DNA of 64,000 bases from Pseudomonas fluorescens (GCF_001307155.1 NZ_CP012830.1:4772501-4836500); one strand, 5' to 3'. Counted from the first letter of the stretch, positions 42,122 through 50,998 are shown. The notes: generated from the letters alone by a model not told the origin. Numbers and translations are program-made.

Positions 42122-42925
42122 ATGGACCGTATCCCGTCTTGCGAACACCACGTCGAACCGTTCTACCAACCGCTGAATAATGAGCAGGCGCTGTTCGAGC
42201 AGGCCTGGCGTCACGGCATGCCGGTGCTGATCAAAGGCCCGACCGGGTGCGGCAAGACCCGTTTCGTCCAGCACATGGCCCACCGGCTGAAACTGCCGCT
42301 CTACACCGTGGCTTGCCACGATGATCTAAGTGCCGCCGACCTTATCGGCCGGCATTTGATCGGCGCCCAGGGCACGTGGTGGCAGGATGGGCCGTTGACC
42401 CGCGCGGTGCGAGAAGGAGGTATCTGCTACCTCGACGAAGTGGTCGAGGCCCGTCAGGACACCGTGGTGGTACTGCATCCACTGGCCGATGATCGTCGGG
42501 AATTGTTTCTGGAACGCATCGGCGAAGTGTTGAAGGCGCCGCCCTCATTCATGCTGGTGGTGTCGTACAACCCCGGTTACCAGAACCTGCTCAAAGGCAT
42601 GAAACCCAGCACCCGCCAACGCTTCGTGGCGATGCGCTTCGGCTATCCGCCGGTGGCTGACGAAGAGCGCATTGTCGCCAGGGAAGCGCAGGTGGACTGC
42701 GCCCTGGCGGCGCAAGTGGTCAGGCTGGGGCAGGCGCTGCGCCGGCTCGATCAGCATGATCTGGAAGAGGTCGCCTCAACGCGGCTGCTGATTTTCACGG
42801 CGCGAATGATCCGCTCCGGCATGAGTCCGCGTGAGGCGTGCATGGCCTGCCTGGCCGAGCCGTTGAGCGATGATCCGCTGACGGTTGCGGCGCTGATGGA
42901 CGTGGTTGATGTCCACTTCGGCTGA
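42122..42925 (+). CDS. nirQ: MoxR-type AAA+ ATPase NirQ/NorQ
   Basis: ATP-dependent chaperone needed for activation of nitric oxide reductase (and nitrite reductase), working with NorD. 267 residues: Walker A GPTGCGKT (39-46), sensor and Walker B GGICYLDEVVEA, SYNPGYQNL and an arginine finger region (KPSTRQRF). The MIDAS protein NorD encoded nearby is the usual partner. Start at 42122 with a weak ribosome site. Confidence 0.95.
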   Translation: MDRIPSCEHHVEPFYQPLNNEQALFEQAWRHGMPVLIKGPTGCGKTRFVQHMAHRLKLPLYTVACHDDLSAADLIGRHLIGAQGTWWQDGPLTRAVREGGICYLDEVVEARQDTVVVLHPLADDRRELFLERIGEVLKAPPSFMLVVSYNPGYQNLLKGMKPSTRQRFVAMRFGYPPVADEERIVAREAQVDCALAAQVVRLGQALRRLDQHDLEEVASTRLLIFTARMIRSGMSPREACMACLAEPLSDDPLTVAALMDVVDVHFG

Positions 42926-43496
42926 GTCCAGGGGCGTTGTGCGTGGTCACCTGCCGGGCGACTTGGCGATGTGGTTCTTCATTCTGGCCGAGCTGTCGGT
43001 GTTCGCCGTTCTGATTCTGGCGTTCGCCGTGACCCAGGCGCTCAAGCCGCAGCTGTTCGGCGAAAGCCGTCTGTTGCTCTACACCTCTACCGGCCTGGCG
43101 ATGACCCTGAGCCTGCTCACCGCCGGGCTGTTCGCCGCGCTGGCTCAGGAACAAGTCAGGCGCTCTCGGTCCCGCCACGGCGCCGTGCTTTTGTTGGCAG
43201 CGTTGCTTGCCGGCAGCGTCTACGTGGTGTTGAAACTTACCGAATACCAGCACTTGCTGGCCTCGGGGCTGGGCATGGAGCACAACACTTTTTTCACCCT
43301 CTACTGGATCCTCACCGGTTTTCATTTTCTCCATGTATTGCTTGGCATGGTCATTCTCGGATGGTTGGCCGAGCGTTGTCGTTGTGGCTTGTACAACGAA
43401 GACAATCGCAGCGGGTTTGAATCCGGTGTGCTGTATTGGCACATGGTCGACCTGATCTGGGTCGTGCTGTTTCCGCTGGTCTACGTGCTGAATTGA
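42909..43496 (+). CDS. norE: cytochrome oxidase subunit III-like NorE/NirO
   Basis: 195-residue membrane protein of the haem-copper oxidase subunit III family with about five hydrophobic segments (GDLAMWFFILAELSVF; ending in GVLYWHMVDLIWVVLFPLVY). It has no catalytic residues; NorE-type proteins help NO reductase activity or assembly. It overlaps the end of nirQ by 17 bases. Called nirO in P. aeruginosa. Confidence 0.9.
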   Translation: MSTSAESRGVVRGHLPGDLAMWFFILAELSVFAVLILAFAVTQALKPQLFGESRLLLYTSTGLAMTLSLLTAGLFAALAQEQVRRSRSRHGAVLLLAALLAGSVYVVLKLTEYQHLLASGLGMEHNTFFTLYWILTGFHFLHVLLGMVILGWLAERCRCGLYNEDNRSGFESGVLYWHMVDLIWVVLFPLVYVLN

Positions 43497-43507
43497 CGGG
43501 AGGTTTT

Positions 43508-43765
43508 ATGTCCGCTTCCAGGTTACTGCTGGTCTGCTGGGCCGCGCTGGCCACGTTAAGCGTGTGCACCGTTGTGTTGTCACAAGTCGGCGCGACGTGG
43601 CTGTTGTCCATTGCCATTTTGCTGGTGGCGGTTGGCAAGGCCTGGCTGATCACCGATGGCTTCATGGAGATGCGCCATGCGCCGCAATTGTGGCGCCGGT
43701 TGATGGTGAGCTGGGCGCTGGTTTTGGCAGTCGTTGTGGGGCTGACGCTGGTGTTGGTCGACTAG
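43508..43765 (+). CDS. NorF/NirP-like small membrane protein
   Basis: 85 residues with three hydrophobic segments; AWLITDGFMEMRHAPQLWRR is the conserved centre of the cytochrome c oxidase subunit IV/NorF family. GGGAGG stands 5 bases before the ATG. It follows norE by 11 bases and probably acts with it. In P. aeruginosa the gene in this position is nirP. Confidence 0.85.
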   Translation: MSASRLLLVCWAALATLSVCTVVLSQVGATWLLSIAILLVAVGKAWLITDGFMEMRHAPQLWRRLMVSWALVLAVVVGLTLVLVD

Positions 43766-43769
43766 CCAA

Positions 43770-43905
43770 CCCGTGGCGAGGGAGCTTGCTCCCGCTCGGT
43801 TGCGAAGCAGCCGTAAACCTGTGCCTGCTTTCTATCTGAATATTCGCGGTGACTGGTTTTAGGGCCGCTGCGCGCCCCAACGGGAGCAAGCTCCCTCGCC
43901 ACGGG
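43770..43905. repeat. REP doublet between nirQ-norEF and norCBD
   Basis: CCCGTGGCGAGGGAGCTTGC and its complement face each other around about 70 bases; ends CCTCGCCACGGG. It separates two convergent-direction transcription units of the denitrification island. Confidence 0.88.
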
Positions 43906-43954
43906 TAGTGCCTGGCGTCCTGGTGCCTATACCCGACCAAACCATCTGGCTTTC

Positions 43955-43968
43955 TTGATCGCCATCAA
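43955..43968 (+). promoter_or_regulatory. ANR/DNR box of norCBD
   Basis: TTGATCGCCATCAA, perfect match, 58 bases before the norC start. Confidence 0.88.
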
Positions 43969-44025
43969 GCGGGTTTCAACCCTTCGCTTCCTATCATGGA
44001 CGGGCCAAGCAACGAGGAAGCGACC

Positions 44026-44466
44026 ATGTCAGAGACCTTCACAAAAGGCATGGCCAGGAACATCTATTTCGGGGGAAGCATCTTTTTCTTCCTGATATTC
44101 CTGGCTTTGACCTATCACACGGAACAAACCTTTCCAAAGCGCAGCAATGAAGCGCAATTAACTGAATCAGTGATACGCGGCAAAACGGTCTGGGAGCAAA
44201 ACAACTGCATCGGCTGCCACACATTACTGGGCGAAGGCGCCTACTTTGCGCCTGAGTTGGGCAATGTGTTCCAGCGCCGGGGCGGGGAGGACGGCTTCAA
44301 ACCCTTCCTGCATGCCTGGATGAAAATGCAGCCGTTGGGCATACCGGGCCGGCGAGCGATGCCTCAGTTCAAGTTGAGTGAGCAGGAGGTGGACGACATC
44401 GCCGAGTTCCTCAAATGGAGCTCGAAAATCAATACCAATGGCTGGCCGCCAAACAAGGAGGGCTGA
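44026..44466 (+). CDS. norC: nitric oxide reductase cytochrome c subunit
   Basis: Membrane-anchored haem c subunit that passes electrons to NorB. 146 residues: N-terminal uncleaved membrane helix (IYFGGSIFFFLIFLALTY) and a periplasmic cytochrome domain with CIGCH (61-65) and MPQF with the axial Met. Start MSETFTKGM after GAGGAAG. norB starts 4 bases downstream. Confidence 0.97.
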   Translation: MSETFTKGMARNIYFGGSIFFFLIFLALTYHTEQTFPKRSNEAQLTESVIRGKTVWEQNNCIGCHTLLGEGAYFAPELGNVFQRRGGEDGFKPFLHAWMKMQPLGIPGRRAMPQFKLSEQEVDDIAEFLKWSSKINTNGWPPNKEG

Positions 44467-44469
44467 GAG

Positions 44470-45897
44470 ATGAGCATGGCTAATCCGCATCTGAAATTTG
44501 CCTCGCAAGCTGTGGCCAAACCCTACTTCGTGTTCGCCTTGATGCTGTTTCTTGGTCAGGTGCTGTTCGGTTTGATCATGGGCCTGCAATACGTGATCGG
44601 GGATTTTCTGTTCCCGATCATTCCCTTCAACGTGGCGCGAATGGTCCACACAAACCTGCTGATCGTCTGGTTACTGTTCGGCTTTATGGGCGCTGCCTAC
44701 TACTTGATTCCGGAAGAGGCCGATCGCGAACTGCACAGTCCAAGGCTGGCGCTCATTCTGTTCTGGGTATTCGCCGCTGCTGGTGTGCTGACTATCCTCG
44801 GTTACTTGCTGGTGCCTTATGCCGGCCTGGCCAGGTTGACCCACAACGAGTTGCTGCCGACGATGGGGCGCGAGTTTCTGGAGCAACCAACCATCACCAA
44901 GATGGGCATTGTGCTGGTGTGCCTGGGCTTTCTCTACAACATCGGCATGACCCTGCTCAAAGGTCGCAAGACCACCGTCAGCATGGTCATGATGACCGGG
45001 CTGATCGGGCTGGCGGTGTTCTTCCTGTTTTCCTTCTATAACCCCGGCAACCTGGCCCGCGACAAGTTCTATTGGTGGTGGGTGGTGCATCTTTGGGTGG
45101 AAGGCGTGTGGGAACTGATCATGGGGGCGATGCTGGCCTTCGTGCTGATCAAGATCACTGGTGTAGACCGGGAAGTCGTGGAGAAATGGCTGTATGTGAT
45201 TATCGCCATGGCGCTGATTACCGGGATCATCGGCACGGGTCACCACTTCTTCTGGATTGGCGCACCTGAGGTCTGGTTGTGGGTCGGTTCAATCTTCTCC
45301 GCGATGGAGCCGCTGCCCTTCCTGGCGATGGTGATATTCGCCTTCAGCACAGTGAAGAACCGGCGTCGGCAACACCCGAACCGCGCCGCGACGCTGTGGG
45401 CCAAGGGCACCACGGTGACGGCCTTCTTCGGTGCGGGCGTCTGGGGCTTTCTACACACCCTGGCCCCGGTCAACTTCTACACCCACGGTTCGCAACTGAC
45501 GGCAGCTCATGCTCACCTGGCCTTCTACGGGGCTTACGCGATGATCGTCATGACCTTGATCAGCTACGCCATGCCACGCTTGCGCGGGTTGGGTGAGGCC
45601 GGCGACGAGCGCTCGCAGACTCTGGAGATCTGGGGCTTCTGGATGATGACCCTGTCGATGGTGATGATCACGTTGTTGCTCACCGCTGCCGGTGTTGTAC
45701 AGATCTACCTGCAACGCTGGCAGGCTGACGGAATTGCCTTGCCGTTCATGGCCACGGTCGAACATTTGCAGGTGCTGTTCTGGACGCGTCTGGGGGCCGG
45801 GGTCGGTTTCCTCGCCGGGCTGCTCTGCTATTTGTTCAGTTTCAAGCAGCGGGGGCGTGCCGCCTTGCGCGCCCCGGCGGCCGTGGTGCCTTCATGA
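44470..45897 (+). CDS. norB: nitric oxide reductase catalytic subunit
   Basis: Reduces two NO to N2O in the inner membrane. 475 residues, twelve membrane helices of the haem-copper oxidase fold; the histidines for haem b, haem b3 and FeB are seen in MVHTNLL, WWWVVHLWVEGVWEL, TGHHFFWIG and AAHAHLAFYGAY. The glutamate of VEGVWEL replaces the oxidase Tyr, the mark of cNOR. AAGGAGGG precedes ATG at 44470. Confidence 0.98.
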   Translation: MSMANPHLKFASQAVAKPYFVFALMLFLGQVLFGLIMGLQYVIGDFLFPIIPFNVARMVHTNLLIVWLLFGFMGAAYYLIPEEADRELHSPRLALILFWVFAAAGVLTILGYLLVPYAGLARLTHNELLPTMGREFLEQPTITKMGIVLVCLGFLYNIGMTLLKGRKTTVSMVMMTGLIGLAVFFLFSFYNPGNLARDKFYWWWVVHLWVEGVWELIMGAMLAFVLIKITGVDREVVEKWLYVIIAMALITGIIGTGHHFFWIGAPEVWLWVGSIFSAMEPLPFLAMVIFAFSTVKNRRRQHPNRAATLWAKGTTVTAFFGAGVWGFLHTLAPVNFYTHGSQLTAAHAHLAFYGAYAMIVMTLISYAMPRLRGLGEAGDERSQTLEIWGFWMMTLSMVMITLLLTAAGVVQIYLQRWQADGIALPFMATVEHLQVLFWTRLGAGVGFLAGLLCYLFSFKQRGRAALRAPAAVVPS

Positions 45898-45921
45898 GCC
45901 GGGTTAACGGCTAGAAAAGGT

Positions 45922-45952
45922 CGGCCCGGCTGATACAGCGGGCCGTTTTTTT
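45922..45952 (+). terminator. intrinsic terminator between norB and norD
   Basis: CGGCCCGGCTG and CAGCGGGCCG form a stem with one bulge, followed by seven T. It would reduce norD transcription relative to norCB, whose subunits are needed in larger amounts. Confidence 0.75.
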
Positions 45953-45975
45953 GGTGTCCAACAAGGGCAAACAGC

Positions 45976-47817
45976 ATGGCCTTTACCGTCGAACTGGAAG
46001 AGTGGGTAGGCAGTGCCTGGCACCGCTTTATCACCCGGCGCGCCAGCCCGGATTTCCCCGAAGCACGGGTTGAACTGATCAACCAGCAACGCCCACTGGC
46101 GCTGTTGTTCCGCGCCATGGGCGGTGCCAATGGCATCGGGCTTGAAGCGGCCAGCGACCGCGACCTGCTGCTGCGGCGTAACGTGCTGCAGCAAATCGCC
46201 GGCACCTGCAAACAAGTGCCCTTGGCGTGGTGTGACGAAAATACCCTGCGGCTGCCGTCGAGCCTCGCGGTGTTCCCTGAAGTCGCACTGAATGAGGAGC
46301 TCTATCGTTGGCTCGCGTTGCTGGCAGCGCAGGCTGGTCGGATGCGGCATTGGGGGCGGGACAACCAGCGCTGGACGCAATTGCTGTTGCGGCGCTATCC
46401 AGCACTACGCGCGCGCTACCAGCGATTGGTCGAGGCCCACCTGCAATTGCGCCCGGACCCGGCCTCATTGAGCCGTAGTGAAGCGGCACTGGAGCGCGTC
46501 TTATGCCAGGCGTTGCGCGAGCCGGGCAGTGTCGAGGATTTTCCGCGTAGCGAACGGGCCGCATGGCCGCTGCCGTTGTGGTTGTACCCGCCGCAACATC
46601 TCGCCAGCCCGCTGGCGGCCGATCTGGGTGATGAATCCGAAGAATCGTTGACGACTCCACCCGGCGAGCAGAAAGGTGGGCGCAAACGCGCCAAACGCAT
46701 TGATGACAGCCCCCGTGACGGTGGATTGTTGGTGGTGCGCCTGGAGAACCTGTTCAGTTGGACCGAACACGTGGACCTGGATCGCTGGTCGGATGACAGC
46801 GAAGACCCGGACGCCGCCAGGGTCGCTGATGATCTGGACGAATTGACCCTGTCGCGCACCCGGCTGCGCAAGGGCGGCGGGCTGAAGCTGCACCTGGATT
46901 TGCCACCGGCCGATGTCGACGATATTCCCTTGGGCGAGGGCATCAAGTTGCCAGAGTGGGACTATCGAAAACAGCAGATGCAGGGCGACTTCGTCAATCT
47001 GCAAATGATGGTGCCCCGTGACTGTGATGCGCAGCCGCTGCCGCCTCGGTTGAAGGTTTCGGCGCAGCGCCTGCGACGCCAGTTCGAGCACTTGCGCAAT
47101 GACCGTCAGTGGTTACGCCAGCAACTTCAGGGCTCGGAACTGGACATGCAGGCCTGGCTGGATTTTCACGTTGAACGCGAGCATGGCCAGTGTGCCGAGC
47201 GCGGTCTGTTCATGGAGCAACGCCAGACGCGCCGCGACCTGGCGTGCCTGTTGCTGGCCGATATGTCGATGTCCACCGACGCACACCTGAACGATGAGCA
47301 TCGTGTGATTGATGTCATCCGCGACACGCTGTTGCTGTTTGGCGAAACCCTGTCGGGGCTGGGGGATGATTTCGCCCTGTACGGGTTTTCCTCACTGCGT
47401 CGTCAGCAAGTGCGCATGCAGGAACTCAAGTCCTTCACCCAGCGCTATGACGACAACACCCGCGGTCGTATTCAAGGGCTCAAACCGGGGTATTACACGC
47501 GCATGGGGGCTGCGATTCGCCAGGCCACGCGCCTGCTGGGCAGCAGCAAACGGCGCAGTAAACTGTTGCTGCTGCTGACAGATGGCAAACCGAATGATCT
47601 GGATTTGTACGAGGGGCGCTACGGTGTTGAAGACACCCGCGAGGCGGTGCTGGAGGCACGGCGTCAAGGACTGACGCCGTTCTGTATCACCATTGATCGT
47701 GAGGCCGGGGATTACCTGCCGTACATGTTTGGCGCCAATGGCTACACCGTGATCCGTCAGCCTGAGCAATTGCCGCTGCGTTTGCCGCAGTTGTATCGCC
47801 AACTGACTCAGCCTTGA
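45976..47817 (+). CDS. norD: NO reductase activation protein with VWA/MIDAS domain
   Basis: Cytoplasmic partner of the NirQ/NorQ ATPase for insertion of the non-haem iron of NorB. 613 residues; the C-terminal von Willebrand A domain has the MIDAS motif Asp429-x-Ser431-x-Ser433 (LLADMSMSTD), followed by the TRMGAAIR threonine loop and LLLLTDGKPND. A charged linker lies around 215-245. Located after norCB as in most cNOR operons. Confidence 0.95.
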   Translation: MAFTVELEEWVGSAWHRFITRRASPDFPEARVELINQQRPLALLFRAMGGANGIGLEAASDRDLLLRRNVLQQIAGTCKQVPLAWCDENTLRLPSSLAVFPEVALNEELYRWLALLAAQAGRMRHWGRDNQRWTQLLLRRYPALRARYQRLVEAHLQLRPDPASLSRSEAALERVLCQALREPGSVEDFPRSERAAWPLPLWLYPPQHLASPLAADLGDESEESLTTPPGEQKGGRKRAKRIDDSPRDGGLLVVRLENLFSWTEHVDLDRWSDDSEDPDAARVADDLDELTLSRTRLRKGGGLKLHLDLPPADVDDIPLGEGIKLPEWDYRKQQMQGDFVNLQMMVPRDCDAQPLPPRLKVSAQRLRRQFEHLRNDRQWLRQQLQGSELDMQAWLDFHVEREHGQCAERGLFMEQRQTRRDLACLLLADMSMSTDAHLNDEHRVIDVIRDTLLLFGETLSGLGDDFALYGFSSLRRQQVRMQELKSFTQRYDDNTRGRIQGLKPGYYTRMGAAIRQATRLLGSSKRRSKLLLLLTDGKPNDLDLYEGRYGVEDTREAVLEARRQGLTPFCITIDREAGDYLPYMFGANGYTVIRQPEQLPLRLPQLYRQLTQP

Positions 47818-47840
47818 GCCCGGGTCTGACTCAAGCGGCA

Positions 47841-48041
47841 TCAACTGATGCCGCGTGGCAACCCGAAAAACATTGCTATGCAAAAGATTGTCAGGCCGAT
47901 ACAGAACCACCTGAACCGGCGCAGTCGACGTTCCTGAGCACGTTCGGCCATCGCCGGCAGGGGCATGCCGCATTGGAGGCATTCGGATTGTTTTGGCGGG
48001 TTAGGGTGTTGGCAATACAGGCAGACGGGCAAGGTGCTCAC
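47841..48041 (-). CDS. small zinc-ribbon membrane protein (DnrP-like)
   Basis: 66 residues: an N-terminal four-cysteine zinc ribbon (CLYCQHPNPPKQSECLQCG), a basic linker and one C-terminal membrane helix (FCIGLTIFCIAMFFGL). It overlaps the dnr stop by ATGA and is thus co-translated with it. A gene in this position is named DnrP in several Pseudomonas annotations, without a defined function. A link to NO signalling through Dnr is plausible but not shown. Confidence 0.75.
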   Translation of the reverse strand: MSTLPVCLYCQHPNPPKQSECLQCGMPLPAMAERAQERRLRRFRWFCIGLTIFCIAMFFGLPRGIS

Positions 48042-48721
48042 TCAAACTGCTCCAGGCGCAGACGATCAAGAATGGCGATCTGGCGGCCGTCCTGAGTGAT
48101 GATGTTTTCATCGATCAGGCGCCGGATGATCCGCGAAAAGGTTTCCGGCTGGATCGACAGATGCCCGGCAATCAGTTGCTTGGCCATCGGCAGCTCGAAA
48201 TGGCTGTTTACGGTTTGCTGGCGCACCAGTTGCGTCAGCAGGTAACGCACGACCCGGTGGGTGGCGTTTTTCAGGGACAAGGTTTCGATTTCATTGACCC
48301 GTTGATGCAAGCGAACGCAGAGCTTGCCGAGCAATGCAAAGGTCAACCGGCTGTTGCTCTGGAGCAGGCGCATGTAGGTGCTGTTGGACAGCCGGTAGAG
48401 CTGGGTTGGGCAGACCGCCTCGGCCGAGGCTACATAGTTGGGTGTGTCCATCAACATCATCGCCTCGGCGAAGGTTTGTCGATCCCCGATGACTTCAAAC
48501 ACTTTCTCCTGCCCATCGGGTGTCAACCGGTAGATTTTCACCGCCCCGGCAATTATGAAATAAAACGAATCTGCCGGCTCACCCTGACGGAACAACGGCT
48601 CGCCTTTGTCGATGCTCAGCAAGTGGCTGGTACTCATCAACTCATCCAGCTGTTCTTCATTCAACGGCTCGAACAAGTGATGACTGCGCAGAATCTGGTG
48701 ATGGACACGATGAAGCACCAT
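48038..48721 (-). CDS. dnr: Crp/Fnr-family NO-responsive regulator Dnr
   Basis: 227-residue transcription factor: cyclic-nucleotide-type sensor barrel (about 15-125), dimer helix and a Crp helix-turn-helix whose recognition helix reads IQPETFSRIIRRL; the E..SR pattern reads TTGAT half-sites. It lacks the N-terminal cysteines of FNR/ANR, as expected for DNR, which senses NO via haem. Gene neighbours (nor, nir, nnrS) make it the denitrification master regulator. AGGA lies 9 bases before the ATG. Confidence 0.93.
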   Translation of the reverse strand: MVLHRVHHQILRSHHLFEPLNEEQLDELMSTSHLLSIDKGEPLFRQGEPADSFYFIIAGAVKIYRLTPDGQEKVFEVIGDRQTFAEAMMLMDTPNYVASAEAVCPTQLYRLSNSTYMRLLQSNSRLTFALLGKLCVRLHQRVNEIETLSLKNATHRVVRYLLTQLVRQQTVNSHFELPMAKQLIAGHLSIQPETFSRIIRRLIDENIITQDGRQIAILDRLRLEQFE

Positions 48722-48762
48722 GGAAATTCATCCTGAAGATTGAGGAAGGAGCGGTTATCCCG

Positions 48763-48852
48763 TCAAACGAGGCCCAGGGAGAGACTGCTGGCCAGGGCCA
48801 GGACTGAGGTCAACACCACAAACCAGGCCAGTGGCTGGATGATTTTTTTCAT
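48763..48852 (-). CDS. 29-residue hydrophobic small protein upstream of dnr
   Basis: Open frame MKKIIQPLAWFVVLTSVLAL ending in SLGLV: two lysines then one continuous hydrophobic stretch, like a single-span membrane peptide. A good GGAG site stands 6 bases before the ATG at 48852, and the frame ends 41 bases before the dnr start. A longer frame to 48978 has poor signals. No family recognised. It may be a real small protein or a leader read before dnr. Confidence 0.45.
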   Translation of the reverse strand: MKKIIQPLAWFVVLTSVLALASSLSLGLV

Positions 48853-48992
48853 GAGGACTCCGGGCAATCGAGAGGGATCCAGGATTTCTATAAGGTTGCC
48901 CATGCAGAGCAAGACGTGGGCCAGGCTCGGAGGCCCTTGTTTATTGGGGGGGGCAGGAGATGGGGTAAAAAAGACCATTAGGCTAGTGGTTT

Positions 48993-49015
48993 AAATGACC
49001 CTTAAATGGTCATTT
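48993..49015. promoter_or_regulatory. perfect 8+8 palindrome in the dnr/nnrS intergenic region
   Basis: AAATGACC and GGTCATTT, perfectly complementary, spaced by CTTAAAT. There is no T-run and the loop is AT-rich, so it looks like an operator for a dimeric regulator rather than a terminator. GACCATTA at 48973 repeats part of the arm. Not an ANR/DNR or NarL box. Confidence 0.45.
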
Positions 49016-49032
49016 CTACCCTGAGCCGATCA

Positions 49033-49173
49033 CCCCGTGGTGAGGGGGCTCGCCCCCGTTCGGCTGCGCAGCAGTCGTAAAACTGGCTGATGGGTTCTAT
49101 ATGACGCGTCGCGGATGCTGGTTTCAGGAGCGCTTCGCACTCCAACGGGGGGCAAGCCCCCTCGCCACCGGGG
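49033..49173. repeat. REP doublet between dnr and nnrS
   Basis: CCCCGTGGTGAGGGGGCTCG at the left and GCCCCCTCGCCACCGGGG at the right, a slightly diverged member of the GTGGCGAGGG family. Confidence 0.82.
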
Positions 49174-49317
49174 TTCGAATGAGTATCGGGGCACGCCCCT
49201 TGCACACTTGATCTGCGACAAAGGCAATGGATCGGTAATACCCGATGATGGCCCCGGGATTTACCTCGGCGCCTGCGGGTTGGTGCCAGGTCCGCAACAA
49301 GGCAGAGGAGTGGCTTT

Positions 49318-50508
49318 ATGCAAGTGCTTGAGCGCCGTAAAGCGTTGGCGATCCCACCGCTGTTACGGCTGGCCTTTCGGCCATTTTTCCTCGCGGGCTG
49401 CCTGTTGGCGGTGCTGGTCATACCGCTTTGGCTGGCCGCCTTCAGTGGTGGGATTTCCGGCTGGCAGCCGGCAGGCGGTTGGCTGGGCTGGCATCGGCAT
49501 GAACTGTTGTTCGGGTTTGCGCTGGCGATTATCGCGGGCTTTCTGCTGACGGCCGTGCAGACCTGGACCGGTCGCCCCGGCCTCAGCGGCAAACCGTTGG
49601 CTGCGCTGGCGCTGCTGTGGTTACTGGCGCGCGTGGCCTGGCTGGCCAACGCACCGTGGCCGTTGCTCGCGGTGCTGGAGCTGGCGTTCCCGTTGGCGGT
49701 GGCGGTCCTCATGGGCTTCACCTTGTGGAAGGTGCGGCAGAAACGTAACTACCCGATTGTGCTGGTTTTGCTGTTGTTGGCCGTGGCCGATGGGTTGTCC
49801 CTGTATGGCTTGGTCGAGGGGCATGAAGGCTGGCAGCGCCAGGGCGTGCTGACCGGCATCTGGCTGGTGGCGGCGATGATGGGGTTGATCGGCGGGCGGG
49901 TGATTCCGTTCTTCACCCAGCGTGGCCTTGGTCGGGTGGAAGGTGTTGCCGCCTGGCCCTGGCTGGATCGACTGCTGTTGGTCGGTTCGCCGTTGGTGGC
50001 GTTGTTGTATGCCGCAGGACCCGCGCTCGTTCCCAATGTCTGGGTGGGTCTGCTGTTCGCGGTGCTGGCGGCAGGGCATCTGGTGCGTCTGGTGCGCTGG
50101 CATGACCGGGCACTCTGGCGTGTGCCGTTGCTGTGGTCGTTGCACCTGGCCTATGGCTGGTTGGCGGTGGCGTGTCTCGGGATGGCGTTCTGGCATTTTG
50201 GCGTGCCGGTTAACCCGAGCCTGGCGGTGCATTGCCTGACTATTGGGGCCATGGGCGGCCTGGTGCTGGCGATGATCGCGCGGGTCAGCCTCGGGCACAC
50301 CGGTCGTGCACTGGAGCCGCCGTCGGGCATGACCCTGGCGTTCATCGTGCTCAACCTGGCATGTCTGAGCCGAGTGGTGTTGATCCTGTTTTTCCCATTG
50401 ACGGCGTTGTGGCTGGCCGGTCTGTGCTGGACGCTGGCGTTTGCGTTGTTCGCCTGGCGTTATGGGCCGATGCTGCTGCGCACCCGAGTTGACGGTCATC
50501 CGGGATGA
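49318..50508 (+). CDS. nnrS: NnrS-family haem-copper membrane protein
   Basis: 396-residue inner-membrane protein with about twelve hydrophobic segments; NnrS binds haem and copper and protects against nitrosative stress. Family marks are GWHRHELLFGFALAIIAGFL in the first half, GGRVIPFFTQRGL, HCLTIGAMGGLVLAMIARVS and LGHTGR. A weak box TTGATCTGCGACAA lies at 49208. The small CopD-like gene follows after 28 bases with AAGGAGG, so both are one unit. Confidence 0.93.
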   Translation: MQVLERRKALAIPPLLRLAFRPFFLAGCLLAVLVIPLWLAAFSGGISGWQPAGGWLGWHRHELLFGFALAIIAGFLLTAVQTWTGRPGLSGKPLAALALLWLLARVAWLANAPWPLLAVLELAFPLAVAVLMGFTLWKVRQKRNYPIVLVLLLLAVADGLSLYGLVEGHEGWQRQGVLTGIWLVAAMMGLIGGRVIPFFTQRGLGRVEGVAAWPWLDRLLLVGSPLVALLYAAGPALVPNVWVGLLFAVLAAGHLVRLVRWHDRALWRVPLLWSLHLAYGWLAVACLGMAFWHFGVPVNPSLAVHCLTIGAMGGLVLAMIARVSLGHTGRALEPPSGMTLAFIVLNLACLSRVVLILFFPLTALWLAGLCWTLAFALFAWRYGPMLLRTRVDGHPG

Positions 50509-50536
50509 GCCAGCGAACTGAAGGAGGCGGACGCTG

Positions 50537-50974
50537 ATGTATCCCTATCTGTTGGTCACACACCTGTTGGCGGCGATTGCCTTTATCGGCACGCTGTTTT
50601 TCGAGGTGGTGATCTGGCATCACGCCCGCCAGCATTTGATGGCGGCCGCGCAATTGACCGCGGACCAGACGATTGCAGTGCGCTCGCGTAAGGTGCTGCA
50701 CGGCGTGGTGTTGCTGTTATATGGCGCCGGCATCGGTTTGGCATGGCAGTACCGGGGCGCATTGAGTCAGCCGCTGGCCAGCAGTTTTGGTACGTTGCTG
50801 AGCCTGAAAATCCTGTTGGCCCTGAGCATCATTGGTCATTACTTGCTGCTGGCCTATTGGCTGACCCACGCGCGCCTGACCGCGCCCCGCGCAAGCTGGA
50901 TTCGCCGCAGCATTCTCGGGCACATGCTGTTGATCGTGATCCTGGCCAAGGCCATGTTCTATTGGCATGGCTGA
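50537..50974 (+). CDS. small four-helix membrane protein, CopD/DUF2269-like, second copy
   Basis: 145 residues, four membrane segments, same pattern as the protein at 29423 (THLLAAIAFIGTLFFEVVIW at the first helix, RRSILGHMLLIVILAKAMFY at the last) including helix-embedded His and Glu. Strong ribosome site. Linked to nnrS here. Function unknown; recurrence of the family next to two different NO-related units supports a role in this metabolism. Confidence 0.7.
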   Translation: MYPYLLVTHLLAAIAFIGTLFFEVVIWHHARQHLMAAAQLTADQTIAVRSRKVLHGVVLLLYGAGIGLAWQYRGALSQPLASSFGTLLSLKILLALSIIGHYLLLAYWLTHARLTAPRASWIRRSILGHMLLIVILAKAMFYWHG

Positions 50975-50998
50975 TCGCAAGACGTCCTTCATAAACAA

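Noticed and set aside
49208..49221. TTGATCTGCGACAA as ANR/DNR box of nnrS
   Set aside because: The right half matches too few positions; listed only as weak support in the nnrS entry.
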